Shown here in pieces: positions 18,609-27,680 of a DNA stretch of 56,447 nucleotides; positions within the stretch are counted from its first letter, which is position 1; each line of letters begins with the position of its first letter. Both the position numbers and the translations under genes were made by a program. The notes under the pieces were generated by a model. The model was given only the letters and a program-made list of their open reading frames with translations, did not search any database and was not told the DNA's origin. The stretch comes from Candidatus Obscuribacter sp. GTDB lineage: Bacteria; Cyanobacteriota; Vampirovibrionia; Obscuribacterales; Obscuribacteraceae. The DNA is taken from contig JADYXR010000146.1 of assembly GCA_021772095.1 (NCBI GenBank), positions 1-56,447 of the forward strand, given 5' to 3'.

Positions 18609-19727
18609 TCAGGAAATCCTTGCTGCACTGCTTGATGCGGTTGCAGCGCTACCAACAGCGTCCTCCAGACTTAGCCGTTTGTCGTCCAGGATAGCGCCCA
18701 ATTCGCGGTTAATTGTGAACGGCAGAAACGGGCCGTGGTAAACAAGCCCCGTGTAAATCTCGATAGCGCTGGCACCAGCCGCGATGAATTCAAAGGCCTC
18801 GGCACCGCCAGTGATACCACCACAGGCGATAATTTGCTGGTCGGCGGTTTTCATTCGATGCATCTGACGACAGAGCCTGAGAGCGTTTTCACGAATGGGT
18901 GGTCCACTCAAACCACCGGGGCCGATCTTGGACACGACATCGCTCGGCGTTTTTAAACCCGCGCGCGATGTGGAAGTATTGCCGCAAACGAATCCGGCTA
19001 GACCGTGACGAGAAGCCATTTCTGCAACGTTGTTCAACAAGACGTCATCACTGTCCGGAGACAGTTTTACAAACAATGGAATATTTTTGTGATTGATTTT
19101 TATGATTTCAGAGAGCACTGAATCGATAGTGTTAACTTCGGCGAGCTTGGTCTCATGCGTGTTTGGACAGCTCACGTTAATAGACGCGTAAATCATCGGC
19201 AGATCCTTTACTGCTCGAAAACTGGCGACGAAGTCTTCGATTGCTCTGTCCCCGACAACCGAAGGAAGATTAGTCTTGGCGATATTTAGCGCCAGGGGCA
19301 CACTGGCATGGGCTGCGGAAAGCCGCTCTGCCACTCGCTGTGCGCCATCACCGTTTAAGCCCATATAATTTATTACAGCGTCGTCTTCAGGCAATCTAAA
19401 AACTCGCGGTTTCGGATTTCCTTTTGTCGAAACTGCTGTCACCGATCCAATCTCAGCAAAACCGAATCCCATCAATTTAAGATACTCGGTCAAAGTCCCG
19501 TTCTTATCGAAGCCCGCGGCTAGCCCGACCGGATTGCGCAAGACGCGTCCGGCGATGTTGGTGGACAGACGAGTTGACTGGTCGTTGTACCAAAACTCCG
19601 TTTGAGTTTTCAAAATCGACAACGCCGGCAACATTTGGTGCGCAAGCAAATGCACTTCCTCTGGATCCATTCGGAACAACAACGGACGAAGGTAGCGCTC
19701 GTAAAAACCCTGGCGACTATCGTTCAC
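18609..19727 (-). CDS. pyrD: Dihydroorotate dehydrogenase, class-2-like with cysteine at the catalytic position
   Basis: The 372-residue protein oxidises dihydroorotate to orotate in pyrimidine synthesis. The N-terminal extension (YERYLRPLLFRMDPEEVHLLAH) and NPVGLAAGFDKNG with GFAEIGSVTAV mark it as the membrane-associated, quinone-dependent class 2. FMN-binding segments KLSPD, VCGNTST and ACGGITGG are present. The catalytic loop reads NVSCPNTHETK: class 2 enzymes normally have serine in NxSSPNTxGLR, whereas Cys187 here is what class 1 enzymes use. The GLR part is also replaced. So it is a class 2 scaffold with a class-1-like base. It is monocistronic and flanked on both sides by degenerate tandem repeats. 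Confidence 0.93.
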   Translation of the reverse strand: MNDSRQGFYERYLRPLLFRMDPEEVHLLAHQMLPALSILKTQTEFWYNDQSTRLSTNIAGRVLRNPVGLAAGFDKNGTLTEYLKLMGFGFAEIGSVTAVSTKGNPKPRVFRLPEDDAVINYMGLNGDGAQRVAERLSAAHASVPLALNIAKTNLPSVVGDRAIEDFVASFRAVKDLPMIYASINVSCPNTHETKLAEVNTIDSVLSEIIKINHKNIPLFVKLSPDSDDVLLNNVAEMASRHGLAGFVCGNTSTSRAGLKTPSDVVSKIGPGGLSGPPIRENALRLCRQMHRMKTADQQIIACGGITGGAEAFEFIAAGASAIEIYTGLVYHGPFLPFTINRELGAILDDKRLSLEDAVGSAATASSSAARIS

Positions 19728-19771
19728 TGGTCACCCAACTGCGGTATTTCAACTCCATGTTATCCCAAACC

Positions 19772-19891
19772 AGTCGAAATGGAAACGATGCGGAAATTGG
19801 AAACGATACATTCGAAACTGAAAACGACGCAGTCGGAACTTGGGATGTCGCAGTCCGCACTGACGATGCGGTCGAAACTGGCGATGATGCT
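19772..19891. repeat. Degenerate ~20-bp tandem repeat upstream of pyrD
   Basis: About six imperfect units of 18-21 bases related to TCGAAACTGGAAACGATGC run through the 335-base gap between pyrD and the small membrane-protein gene. The plus strand is open across it and would read as Asn/Asp/Glu/Thr-rich sequence, but that frame runs into the pyrD coding region and has no ribosome-binding site, so I treat it as non-coding. Nothing else is evident in this gap. Confidence 0.65.
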
Positions 19892-20062
19892 CACTACCTG
19901 AAGATGATAATCGCGAAAATAAGGATGATGCAGTTAGAGATTTCATACGATATCAAGTCAGCGCTGAAAACACCCGCACCACATATAATGCGCAATCGTC
20001 TATTGCGTTTATCGCCATGTCGTGATGTAGTAGTAGGTGAATAAGTCGTGGAGTGGGGAATT

Positions 20063-20251
20063 ATGTCCGATAACGAATCCAAACTTCCGGGGAAGAAAAT
20101 TCAAATCGTCCTCACCATAATTTTTGTTCTAGTCGCTTTGGGCCTGGTAATGATCGTGAAGCCATTCGGCAGCGTCCACGTACCCGACAAAGCAGCACCA
20201 GGCAATGCTCCGGCCGGCGTGCCACCGTCACCTACCGCGCCGCCTAAATAA
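20063..20251 (+). CDS. Small single-span membrane protein with proline-rich tail
   Basis: The 62-residue protein begins MSDNESKLPGKK, has one transmembrane helix (about residues 13-33, IQIVLTIIFVLVALGLVMIV) and ends in a Pro/Ala-rich tail (APAGVPPSPTAPPK). ATG at 20063 is preferred because GGAGTGGGGA lies just upstream; a GTG 15 bases earlier would place the Shine-Dalgarno inside the gene. The topology suggests a cytosolic N terminus and exported tail. It is monocistronic and convergent with preA. No family is recognised. Confidence 0.6.
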   Translation: MSDNESKLPGKKIQIVLTIIFVLVALGLVMIVKPFGSVHVPDKAAPGNAPAGVPPSPTAPPK

Positions 20252-20355
20252 CAGGCTGACCCGGCTCGAATGGAACCTCAACTCGTCGTTCAAATTGGCC
20301 GCAGCGATTAGAACATCCTTCCGGCAAGAATGTCGTGTCCGTTCGAACTGTCGGA

Positions 20356-21702
20356 TTAGTGAATGTGCAGTCCGATTTCTTTGCGATACTCTTCCATCTT
20401 GCCCCAGTCTTGTGTGATTTCGGGGCGCTTTTGCGAGAGTTCGTTCCAGGTTACATGTGGTCGACCGGTTTCGATTTCAACCATCGAGATGCAGTCGTCG
20501 ACCGGGCAGACTGTGCTGCAGAGATCGCAACCGACGCAGTCTTCTTCACGGACAACCGGCATCAATTTGCCTTCGCCATTGCCGATGTTTTTCAATTGAA
20601 CATTCTTGAGGTCGATGCACTGGTGCGCGGCATCGTTGCATGCGACATAACAAAGGTTGCAGTTGATGCATTTGTTGTGATCGATGCGAGCGACTGATTG
20701 GAAGCCAAGATCGAAGTCGCCGAAGTGCGAGATGCGTGGCAGTGATTTGCCGATGAAATCATGCGGTGATTCGAATCCGCGTTCATCCATCCAGTTGGAC
20801 ATACCATCGATCATGTCTTCTACGATTCTGAAACCCCAGTGCATGACTGCGGTACAGACCTGAACGCTGGTTGCGCCGAGCAGCATGAATTCGACCGCGT
20901 CGCGCCAGGTTTCAATTCCACCCATGCCGGAGATCGGCACGCCGCTTCTTTGAACTTCAGGATCGGCACCGACGGCACTGAGTAAATGCAGCGCAATTGG
21001 TTTTACAGCCGGTCCGGCGTAGCCGCCGTGGCCGCCCTTGCCTCCTACATTTGGACGGATTTCAAATGTGTCGATATCGACGCCGATGATACTGTTGATG
21101 GTGTTAATCAAAGAGAGCGCGGAACCGCGTCCTTTGATCGCAGCGCGTGCAGGTTGCACAATGTCTGTGATGTTCGGTGTCAACTTCACGATTACAGGAA
21201 TGGTGGCAACATCCATTACCCACTCGGTGACCATGCAGGTGTATTCAGGCACTTGTCCCATGGCAGAGCCCATGCCGCGTTCTGACATCCCGTGCGGGCA
21301 ACCGAAGTTGAGTTCGAAGCCATCGCATCCGGTTTGTTCTGCGCGCTTGATGATTTCTTGCCATGCTTCTTTTTTCGATTCAACCATGACAGAACAAATC
21401 ACGGTGTTCTTCGGAAACAATTTTTTCGTTTCGGCAATTTCTCGCAGATTGACGTCAATTGGGCGATCGCTGATCAACTCGACGTTGTTTAAACCGATGA
21501 TCTTGGTGCCTTTGTAATCCATCGTTCCATAACGATTACAAACGTTCATAACCGGCGCCCCGATTGTCTTCCAGACCACGCCGCCCCACCCTTGATCGAA
21601 GGCTTTCTGCACCTGGTAGCCGGAGTTAGTCGGCGGTGCTGATGCCAACCAGAACGGGTTGGGTGATTTGATACCACAGAAGTCGATCTCTAAGTTAGCC
21701 AT
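20356..21702 (-). CDS. preA: NAD-dependent dihydropyrimidine dehydrogenase, PreA subunit
   Basis: The 448-residue subunit holds the FMN TIM-barrel that reduces uracil or thymine (or runs the reverse reaction), fused to two C-terminal [4Fe-4S] clusters, CINCNLCYVACNDAAHQC and CVGCDLCSTVCPVDDC. The barrel shows NPFWLASAPPTNSG, GWGGVVWKTIG and ELNFGCPHGMSERGMG, the last with the catalytic-loop cysteine of this family. ATG at 21702 is chosen because GGAG lies six bases upstream; a GTG four codons earlier would include that site. It is the last gene of the minus-strand cluster, following preT by 121 bases with a strong hairpin between them. PreA works as a heterotetramer with PreT. Confidence 0.95.
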   Translation of the reverse strand: MANLEIDFCGIKSPNPFWLASAPPTNSGYQVQKAFDQGWGGVVWKTIGAPVMNVCNRYGTMDYKGTKIIGLNNVELISDRPIDVNLREIAETKKLFPKNTVICSVMVESKKEAWQEIIKRAEQTGCDGFELNFGCPHGMSERGMGSAMGQVPEYTCMVTEWVMDVATIPVIVKLTPNITDIVQPARAAIKGRGSALSLINTINSIIGVDIDTFEIRPNVGGKGGHGGYAGPAVKPIALHLLSAVGADPEVQRSGVPISGMGGIETWRDAVEFMLLGATSVQVCTAVMHWGFRIVEDMIDGMSNWMDERGFESPHDFIGKSLPRISHFGDFDLGFQSVARIDHNKCINCNLCYVACNDAAHQCIDLKNVQLKNIGNGEGKLMPVVREEDCVGCDLCSTVCPVDDCISMVEIETGRPHVTWNELSQKRPEITQDWGKMEEYRKEIGLHIH

Positions 21703-21776
21703 TATGTACTCCACATATATTTGGTCCGTTCCGAAACTCGGAACACTCGACTCAATTTCATTATGGTCACGGCGCA

Positions 21777-21821
21777 GGTTTTGCCAAGCCGCTCCATAAG
21801 CCGCATCTCAGCGGCAAAACC
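21777..21821 (-). other. Intercistronic RNA hairpin between preT and preA
   Basis: GGTTTTGCC at 21777-21785 and GGCAAAACC at 21813-21821 form a perfect 9-bp outer stem. Inside it, on the transcribed strand, GCCGC-TGAGAT-GCGGC can fold as a competing inner stem-loop. There is no T tract. In the mRNA it would sit right after the preT stop and may set the relative level of the two subunits by processing or partial termination. Confidence 0.55.
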
Positions 21822-21823
21822 GT

Positions 21824-23227
21824 TTACATTTTTGAAGTCAAGGCTGGAACTTTGTGCGCTTTTTCGCCACAAAGTGCAACGTGAATTCCGTTAGCCGCGA
21901 TCTTTCCATCTTCGACTGCCATCACAGTTGATGCCTCGCCTTTGCTGCGAATGCAATCGCCACCAGCGTAGATCTTGGGATGGTGAGTGCGATTGGTGGC
22001 ATTATCGACTTCGATATATCCTTTGATCAGTTTGACACCAAACTCACCAAGCTTATCGGTGATTGGGGTCAGTTTCTTCTGACCGATCGCTTTAATGACC
22101 ATGTCACAAGGAATTTCAAATTCGGATCCAGCCACTTCCACAGGCGATCTGCGACCCGATGCATCGGGTTGCCCCAGATCCATGCGGATGCATTTCAACG
22201 CTTTGACCTGACCGTTTTCGCCGACGACTTCGACGGGCTGCGTCAAAAACATGAAGCTCACGCCTTCGTTCATCGCGAATTGATATTCAAAATGATAGGC
22301 AGGCATCTCAGCTTCTGAACGTCTATAGATGATCGAAACCCGCTCGCTACCCAATCTGCGCGCGATCGTCGCGCAGTCGATTCCGGTGTTGCCGGCGCCG
22401 ATAACACAAACGCGATTGCCATACTTGATGTCTTTGAGCGGCATGATTTTGGTTTCTTCGATAAACGCAAGACCATCATAAACGCCTTGCAGTTCCTCTC
22501 CAGGAATCGACATTTCCGGCACAGCGCCCAGTCCGACGGAGACAAAAATAGAATCGTATTGCTTGACCAGATCTTCGAAGGTGACATCTTTTCCAACTTC
22601 GACATTGAATTTGAATTCAACGCCGAGCTTTTCAATCATCGTCACTTCTTTAAGTGATACTTCGACCGGCTCACGGAAAACTACGATGCCGTAGGTGTCC
22701 AGACCGCCGCCCCATTCGCGTTTTTCCAGTACGGTCACATCGAATCCGCGCTTGGCTAATTCGCCCGCGCAGGAAAGTCCAGCCGGACCGGCACCAATTA
22801 CGGCAACCTTAAATCCGTTCGGCTCACCTTTTTTGAAGAAATCGATGTTGCGCTCGTTGGCATAGTCCATCGCATAACGCTGCAAACGTCCAATCGTGAT
22901 TGGCTTATGATCGTGTTGAAGAACGCAAGCGCCTTCGCACAACACTTCAACCGGGCAAACGCGACTGCAACTGGCGCCCATCAAGTTCGATTCCAGGATC
23001 GTCTTGGCGGAGCCTTTGACGTTGCCTGTCGAGATCTTGCGGATGAACGTCGGAATATCGATTGTCGTTGGGCATGCCACCATGCACGGTGCGTCGTGGC
23101 AGTACAAACAACGGTTGGATTCGAGAACAGCTTCACGCTCGGAATAAGGTGGATGATATTCCTGAAAGCGCTCTTCCAGACTCATTTCCCAGGGCATATA
23201 TTTAAATGGTTTGTAGTGTTCAGCCAT
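21824..23227 (-). CDS. preT: NAD-dependent dihydropyrimidine dehydrogenase, PreT subunit
   Basis: The 467-residue flavoprotein passes electrons between NAD(H) and PreA. The N-terminal Cys-rich region (CLYCHDAPCMVACPTTIDIP and CSRVCPVEVLCEGAC) binds two [4Fe-4S] clusters as in GltD-type proteins. The FAD-binding fold is marked by VAVIGAGPAGLSCAGEL and the NAD-binding fold by VCVIGAGNTGIDCA, and the late FAD contact is IYAGGDCIRSKGEASTVMAV. The length and order match PreT of E. coli and the N-terminal half of eukaryotic DPD. It lies between the amidohydrolase gene and preA on the same strand, giving a complete dehydrogenase pair. Confidence 0.95.
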   Translation of the reverse strand: MAEHYKPFKYMPWEMSLEERFQEYHPPYSEREAVLESNRCLYCHDAPCMVACPTTIDIPTFIRKISTGNVKGSAKTILESNLMGASCSRVCPVEVLCEGACVLQHDHKPITIGRLQRYAMDYANERNIDFFKKGEPNGFKVAVIGAGPAGLSCAGELAKRGFDVTVLEKREWGGGLDTYGIVVFREPVEVSLKEVTMIEKLGVEFKFNVEVGKDVTFEDLVKQYDSIFVSVGLGAVPEMSIPGEELQGVYDGLAFIEETKIMPLKDIKYGNRVCVIGAGNTGIDCATIARRLGSERVSIIYRRSEAEMPAYHFEYQFAMNEGVSFMFLTQPVEVVGENGQVKALKCIRMDLGQPDASGRRSPVEVAGSEFEIPCDMVIKAIGQKKLTPITDKLGEFGVKLIKGYIEVDNATNRTHHPKIYAGGDCIRSKGEASTVMAVEDGKIAANGIHVALCGEKAHKVPALTSKM

Positions 23228-23344
23228 TTCACATCACTCTTAATAGGGATTTTGGTTGACCAAATATTTGCGAACTTTCCTGGTTAACTGTCAAAGTAGC
23301 AGGTCTTGGGAGAAGGCAAATTTTAAAAGAATGCCCAATTCATC

Positions 23345-24232
23345 TTATAGCTTGACCAATTCATCGTAAGTTTCTGGTCTGCGATCTCTAAAGAATTGCC
23401 AGGTGTTGCGGACTTCTTTGATTTGATCCAGATCGAGATCGGCGACAACGAGTTCTTCACCTTCGCGGCTTGCTTCCTTGATGATTTGACCACGAGGATT
23501 GCAGAAGTAGCTGGTTCCGTAGAACTGGCCGATGTTCCAGGGCTCTTCCGTTCCCACGCGGTTAATCGCCCCGATGAAATATCCATTGGCCGCAGCGTGT
23601 GCTGGTTGTTCTAATTTCCAGAGGTATTCTGACAATCCAGCCACAGTTGCTGAAGGATTGAACACGATTTCAGCACCGTTGAGACCGAGGGCTCGTGCGC
23701 CTTCTGGGAAGTGACGGTCATAGCAGATGTAAACACCGATGGTGGCATATCTGGTTTTGAAAACAGGATAGCCGAGGTTGCCTGGACGGAAATAGAACTT
23801 CTCCCAGAAACCCGGTGCGACGTGAGGAATGTGATTCTTACGGTACTTCCCAAGATAAGATCCGTCAGCGTCGATCACTGCCGCGGTATTGTAATAAACT
23901 CCAGTTTGCTCTTTTTCGTAAATGGGAACGATCAAAACCATTTGATATTCTTTGGCGACTTCCTGCATTTTCTTGATAGTCGGACCATCCGGAATTAGCT
24001 CAGCCGATTCATACCAGCAGGTTTCTTGCTCAGCACAGAAGTAAGGTCCGTTGAAAATTTCCTGATAGCACAAGATCTTTACGCCTTGTTCATGCGCTTG
24101 TTTCGTAAACTTCAGATGCTTCTCCAGCATGGCGTCTTTGATCTTTTGAATCGCTGCCGGATCAGTTCCACCTTCTTTGGAAACGATTTCGTTCTTGGTT
24201 TGTATGAGCCCGCATTTGACGATATTGGCCAT
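23345..24232 (-). CDS. Nitrilase-family N-carbamoyl-beta-alanine amidohydrolase (beta-ureidopropionase)
   Basis: The 295-residue enzyme has the carbon-nitrogen hydrolase triad Glu58 (CYQEIFNGPYF), Lys132 (KYRKNHIPH) and Cys170 (VYICYDRHFPEGAR). The HFPEGAR context and length fit beta-ureidopropionases and N-carbamoyl amide hydrolases, which release CO2 and ammonia from N-carbamoyl-beta-alanine, the third step of reductive pyrimidine breakdown. An N-carbamoylputrescine hydrolase is the main alternative, but the neighbours (preT, preA and a beta-amino-acid-type aminotransferase) favour the pyrimidine pathway. An AAGGAG site precedes the ATG. The family call is firm and the substrate is inferred. 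Confidence 0.9.
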   Translation of the reverse strand: MANIVKCGLIQTKNEIVSKEGGTDPAAIQKIKDAMLEKHLKFTKQAHEQGVKILCYQEIFNGPYFCAEQETCWYESAELIPDGPTIKKMQEVAKEYQMVLIVPIYEKEQTGVYYNTAAVIDADGSYLGKYRKNHIPHVAPGFWEKFYFRPGNLGYPVFKTRYATIGVYICYDRHFPEGARALGLNGAEIVFNPSATVAGLSEYLWKLEQPAHAAANGYFIGAINRVGTEEPWNIGQFYGTSYFCNPRGQIIKEASREGEELVVADLDLDQIKEVRNTWQFFRDRRPETYDELVKL

Positions 24233-24329
24233 AACTACCCTATCTCCTTAACAGTCAACTAATTACTTTTGTTCGATGGTACCAATGAGTTTATTCGAGT
24301 GATACCAATGAGATCGATATTTAACTCAT

Positions 24330-24364
24330 GGCACCACTTCTGTCTTATCACCAAATGTGGTGCC
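24330..24364. other. Inverted repeat between aminotransferase and amidohydrolase genes
   Basis: GGCACCAC at 24330-24337 and GTGGTGCC at 24357-24364 are perfect complements 19 bases apart. A second near-perfect inverted repeat, TGATCGTTT-G-AAACGGTCA, follows at 24368-24386. Both lie in the 164-base gap between two genes of the pyrimidine cluster and could be an internal operator or an mRNA processing structure. Confidence 0.4.
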
Positions 24365-24396
24365 TAATGATCGTTTGAAACGGTCATCAAACCAGA

Positions 24397-25707
24397 CTAT
24401 TTGACTCCCACTTTCGCGGTCGCTTCAATGGCCTTTCGCATTACCTTGAGTGTCGTATCGACGTTTTCCTTGGTGATGTTCATTGGCGGTTTGATACGAA
24501 TAACGCTGCCCCAGAGGCCGCCTTTTCCTATCACTACACCATCATCTTTAGCTAGTTCAACAATTCTTGCCGCTTCTTTGGTGAGTGGAGTTTTGTTTTT
24601 GTCAGCCAGCTCCATTCCGAGCATCAGCCCTTTGCCGCGCACATCGCCTATCATGTCAGGGAATTGCTTCTGCAAATCTTCCATTCCAGCTTTCATGTAT
24701 GCGCCGACTTCGTGAGCGTTCTGCATGATCTTCTCTTCTTCGATCACTTGAAGAACCGCAACGCCAGTGGCTGCAGACACCGGGTTGCCGCCGAAGGTAT
24801 TGATTTGTTGTTTAGATGCTTTCTCAGCAATCTCTGTTGTCGTGATCAAGGCTCCGATTGGCAGCCCGTTGCCGAGCCCTTTTGCCATCGTGATCATGTC
24901 AGGCACAACGCCGTAGCTGCTGATGCCGAACCAATGTTGTCCGGTACGACCTACGCCTGTTTGCACTTCGTCTGCGATAAACAGAACGCCGTACTGTTCC
25001 AAAATTTTCTTCACTTCTTTAAAGTATGGCTCAGGAGGTGTGATGGTTCCGCCAACGCCCTGAATCGGTTCTGCGATAAACACAGCCGGCTTGCCGCTGG
25101 TTGAGCCTTGAATGACGCGTTCGACGTCCTTGGCACATTCCAAATTGCAGTTATCGGGCGTCTTTTTAAAAGGACATCTATAGCAGTAGGCATTGGCCGC
25201 GTGCACGATGCCTGATGCAGGCATGGTGTCGGGACGATAATTATGGTTAGCGGTCAGAGTGCTGGCCAAATGTGATTCGCCGTGATACGAATGCTGAAGC
25301 GCGATTACTTCGTGCCTACCGCTCGCCACACGCGCTGTCTTAATCGCAGCTTCGTTGGCTTCGGTACCGGAGTTGGTGATAAACGAACGGTCCAGATCGC
25401 CAGGAGCAATCTCGGCGAGCTTCTCGGCAAGGTCGATCATAGGCTGAGTCATGAAGACCGTCGAAGTGTGTTGCAGCGTTTGGATCTGCTCGACGGTTCG
25501 TTGAGTGACTTTGGGATGGCAGTGTCCAACACTGACCGTGACGATCCCGGCAAACATGTCGAGGTATTCGCGACCGGTTTCATCGTAGAGAAACTGACCT
25601 CTGCCCTTAACGAAGTGCGGCGGATCTGCGTACATTTGCTTGACGCTCGGGAAGAGATATTTATCTCGTTTCTTCTTCAGTTCTTCTCTATTGAGTGTAG
25701 CTCCCAC
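24397..25707 (-). CDS. Class III PLP aminotransferase (AGXT2/beta-alanine aminotransferase-like)
   Basis: The 436-residue enzyme has the class III fold: SGTEANEAAIKTAR binds the cofactor phosphate, LFIADEVQTGVGRTG carries the PLP-ring aspartate (Asp246) and the PLP lysine is Lys276 in MITMAKGLGNG. A four-cysteine stretch (CYRCPF and CNLECAKD) occurs in AGXT2-like and omega-aminotransferases. In this cluster it most likely moves the amino group of beta-alanine or 3-aminoisobutyrate to pyruvate, 2-oxoglutarate or glyoxylate. Glyoxylate is an interesting acceptor because the ureide pathway later in the window makes it. The GTG start has an excellent AGGAGG upstream. It is the first gene of the cluster. 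Confidence 0.93.
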   Translation of the reverse strand: MGATLNREELKKKRDKYLFPSVKQMYADPPHFVKGRGQFLYDETGREYLDMFAGIVTVSVGHCHPKVTQRTVEQIQTLQHTSTVFMTQPMIDLAEKLAEIAPGDLDRSFITNSGTEANEAAIKTARVASGRHEVIALQHSYHGESHLASTLTANHNYRPDTMPASGIVHAANAYCYRCPFKKTPDNCNLECAKDVERVIQGSTSGKPAVFIAEPIQGVGGTITPPEPYFKEVKKILEQYGVLFIADEVQTGVGRTGQHWFGISSYGVVPDMITMAKGLGNGLPIGALITTTEIAEKASKQQINTFGGNPVSAATGVAVLQVIEEEKIMQNAHEVGAYMKAGMEDLQKQFPDMIGDVRGKGLMLGMELADKNKTPLTKEAARIVELAKDDGVVIGKGGLWGSVIRIKPPMNITKENVDTTLKVMRKAIEATAKVGVK

Positions 25708-26162
25708 GCGGCGATCCTCCTGGAATCAGATTTGCGTTGATACTGCCTGTGATGCCTGGTCAGTTTTCTTTCGGCGTGGTTGATGCGAACCTTTGCCTCG
25801 AACCCGATTGCAAAGCGCGATCAAAATCGCCGCACGCATCGGAGGCACTCGTCAGACAGCTTGGCTGCAGACTTCCCGGTACTGTCGAGACGGTCACAAA
25901 AAGTGACACACAGCCGCCCCTCGTTTCGCCTCACAGGAAGCGCAACAAGGAATAACAACTGACTGTATAGAACCCGGATATGCCTAGGCTAAAATAGTAC
26001 TCACTAAATGTTAAGAACGTCAACATTTCAAGTTTAATGCTTACTAATGCAGAGAAATAAGCATGTTTCTACGGTCGTATACGCTTACATTAATGACAAC
26101 ACCTTATTGATTGCGCCCGGCACTTGTATACTGGTCGGCGCTGGCACTCTTCCAGGTTTCCC
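25708..26162. other. Divergent intergenic region, 455 bp
   Basis: The gap separates the pyrimidine-catabolic operon (minus) from the MBOAT operon (plus) and should hold both promoters. The only clear structure is GTCAC-AAAAA-GTGAC at 25893-25907, a perfect spaced inverted repeat that could bind a dimeric regulator about 190 bases upstream of the aminotransferase start. I see no credible gene; the short plus-strand frames lack ribosome-binding sites. Confidence 0.5.
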
Positions 26163-27662
26163 ATGATTTTCAGCAGTCTGCAATACCTTTTCTTCCTGCC
26201 ACTGGTTGTGCTTCTTTATTGGCGCACCAAAGGTAGTGTCAGAATGTGGTTGCTTATTGCAGCGAGCTACTACTTCTACATGAGCTGGATGCCGGTGTAC
26301 GGAGTTCTCTTGCTCGCCATGACCGGCATCAACTGGTGGCTCGGCAATGTGTTGTACGACGCCATCCAAAAGAATGGCAAGCGTTGCAAACAAGCCAAAA
26401 CTATTCTCGGTCTGGGGCTGGCCATCAACCTGGGCAGCTTGTTCTACTACAAATACACAAACTTCGCTTTGCAGACGCTCGGCGGCGCCTATAACTACGT
26501 TGCTGAATCTCTCGGCGTAGTCGCTCCACAGTTTGCGCAGATGCAACCGTGGGACGTTCCCGTTTTCGACATCCTCTTGCCGCTGGCTATCTCATTTTTC
26601 GTTTTTGAATTCGTTCATTACCTGGCAGACATCTATAGAGGCGATCAGCCGACCAAGTCGTTTACCCACTTCATGGTCTTCTCCTCATTTTTCCCGTCGC
26701 AAATAGCCGGACCGATCAAACGGTATCAAGAATTTGTTCAACAACTAATTAAGCCGGAAAAACTGTCATCGAGTCTCGCGGTCGAAGGCATTGGGCTCTT
26801 CATTCAAGGCTTGTTCAAAAAAGTGGCGATTGCCGATCCAATCGGCTCGTTGATCTTTCCGTTCTACGGTCAGATAGGAGCAATCAGCAGTCCTGATGCC
26901 TGGCTGGTTGCCGCCGGCTTTGCCGTTCAAGTCTACTGTGATTTCTCCGCCTACACAGACATGGGTCGGGGCTCCGCTATGCTGCTCGGCATCAGGTTGC
27001 CGGAAAACTTCCAGCTCCCATATTTAGCACGCGACATCTCTGACTTCTGGCGCCGCTGGCACATGTCATTGTCGTTCTGGCTGCGGGATTACGTCTATCT
27101 TCCAAGTGGCGGCGCTAAAAAAGACCGGCTGCGTAACTGGCGCGCGCTATTCATCACGATGGTTGTTTGCGGAGTCTGGCACGGCGTTGGCTGGCATTAC
27201 ATCATCTTCGGCGCCATCCAGGGCGTCGGCATGATCATTCATAAGGAATGGCGAACTTTCGTACGCAAAGTTTCATGGCTCGACAAAGCGCTCGACAACA
27301 CCGCGATGCATCTCGTCAATCACGCGCTATTGGTGCTTTTCCTGCTGCTGACCTTTATCATCTTCCGCGCACCAACCATGTCGCGCGCGTTCAATGTGCT
27401 GGAAGGTTTGGTTCGACCAGGCGAATGCACGCTCTGGGAGCCAATCTTGAAAGCCGGGCTGATTCCGATTATGGGAATCTATGTTGTTGCCTGGTTGTTT
27501 ACTGAGCTCGCAAAGAAATATCCCGAGCCATTCTCCTTCATCAGAGATCCAAAATTCGGTTACACGGTGCCATTCAAAATGGCAACCTGGACAGCGGCAG
27601 TGATCCTGACAATCGCCGCCCGGCCAATGTCTGCGGTACCATTCCTTTACTTCCAATTCTAA
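26163..27662 (+). CDS. MBOAT-family membrane O-acyltransferase (AlgI-like)
   Basis: The 499-residue polytopic protein has the AlgI-type start MIFSSLQYLFFLPLVVLLYW, QIAGPIKRYQEF, the DISDFWRRWHMSLSFWLRDY block and the active-site histidine in CGVWHGVGWHYIIFGAIQG. These proteins transfer acetyl or other acyl groups across the membrane onto exported polysaccharides, together with a periplasmic SGNH protein. ATG at 26163 is preferred over an upstream TTG because it gives the family's usual N terminus. An SGNH gene lies two genes downstream in the same operon, so surface-polysaccharide acylation is the likely job; the polysaccharide is unknown. Confidence 0.93.
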   Translation: MIFSSLQYLFFLPLVVLLYWRTKGSVRMWLLIAASYYFYMSWMPVYGVLLLAMTGINWWLGNVLYDAIQKNGKRCKQAKTILGLGLAINLGSLFYYKYTNFALQTLGGAYNYVAESLGVVAPQFAQMQPWDVPVFDILLPLAISFFVFEFVHYLADIYRGDQPTKSFTHFMVFSSFFPSQIAGPIKRYQEFVQQLIKPEKLSSSLAVEGIGLFIQGLFKKVAIADPIGSLIFPFYGQIGAISSPDAWLVAAGFAVQVYCDFSAYTDMGRGSAMLLGIRLPENFQLPYLARDISDFWRRWHMSLSFWLRDYVYLPSGGAKKDRLRNWRALFITMVVCGVWHGVGWHYIIFGAIQGVGMIIHKEWRTFVRKVSWLDKALDNTAMHLVNHALLVLFLLLTFIIFRAPTMSRAFNVLEGLVRPGECTLWEPILKAGLIPIMGIYVVAWLFTELAKKYPEPFSFIRDPKFGYTVPFKMATWTAAVILTIAARPMSAVPFLYFQF

Positions 27663-27680
27663 TCGGCTGAGGACTGACAG

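Noticed and set aside
19574..20044. Plus-strand 156-codon ORF running through the repeat upstream of pyrD
   Set aside because: It overlaps the 5' end of pyrD on the opposite strand and its Asn/Asp/Thr-rich part is explained by the tandem repeat.
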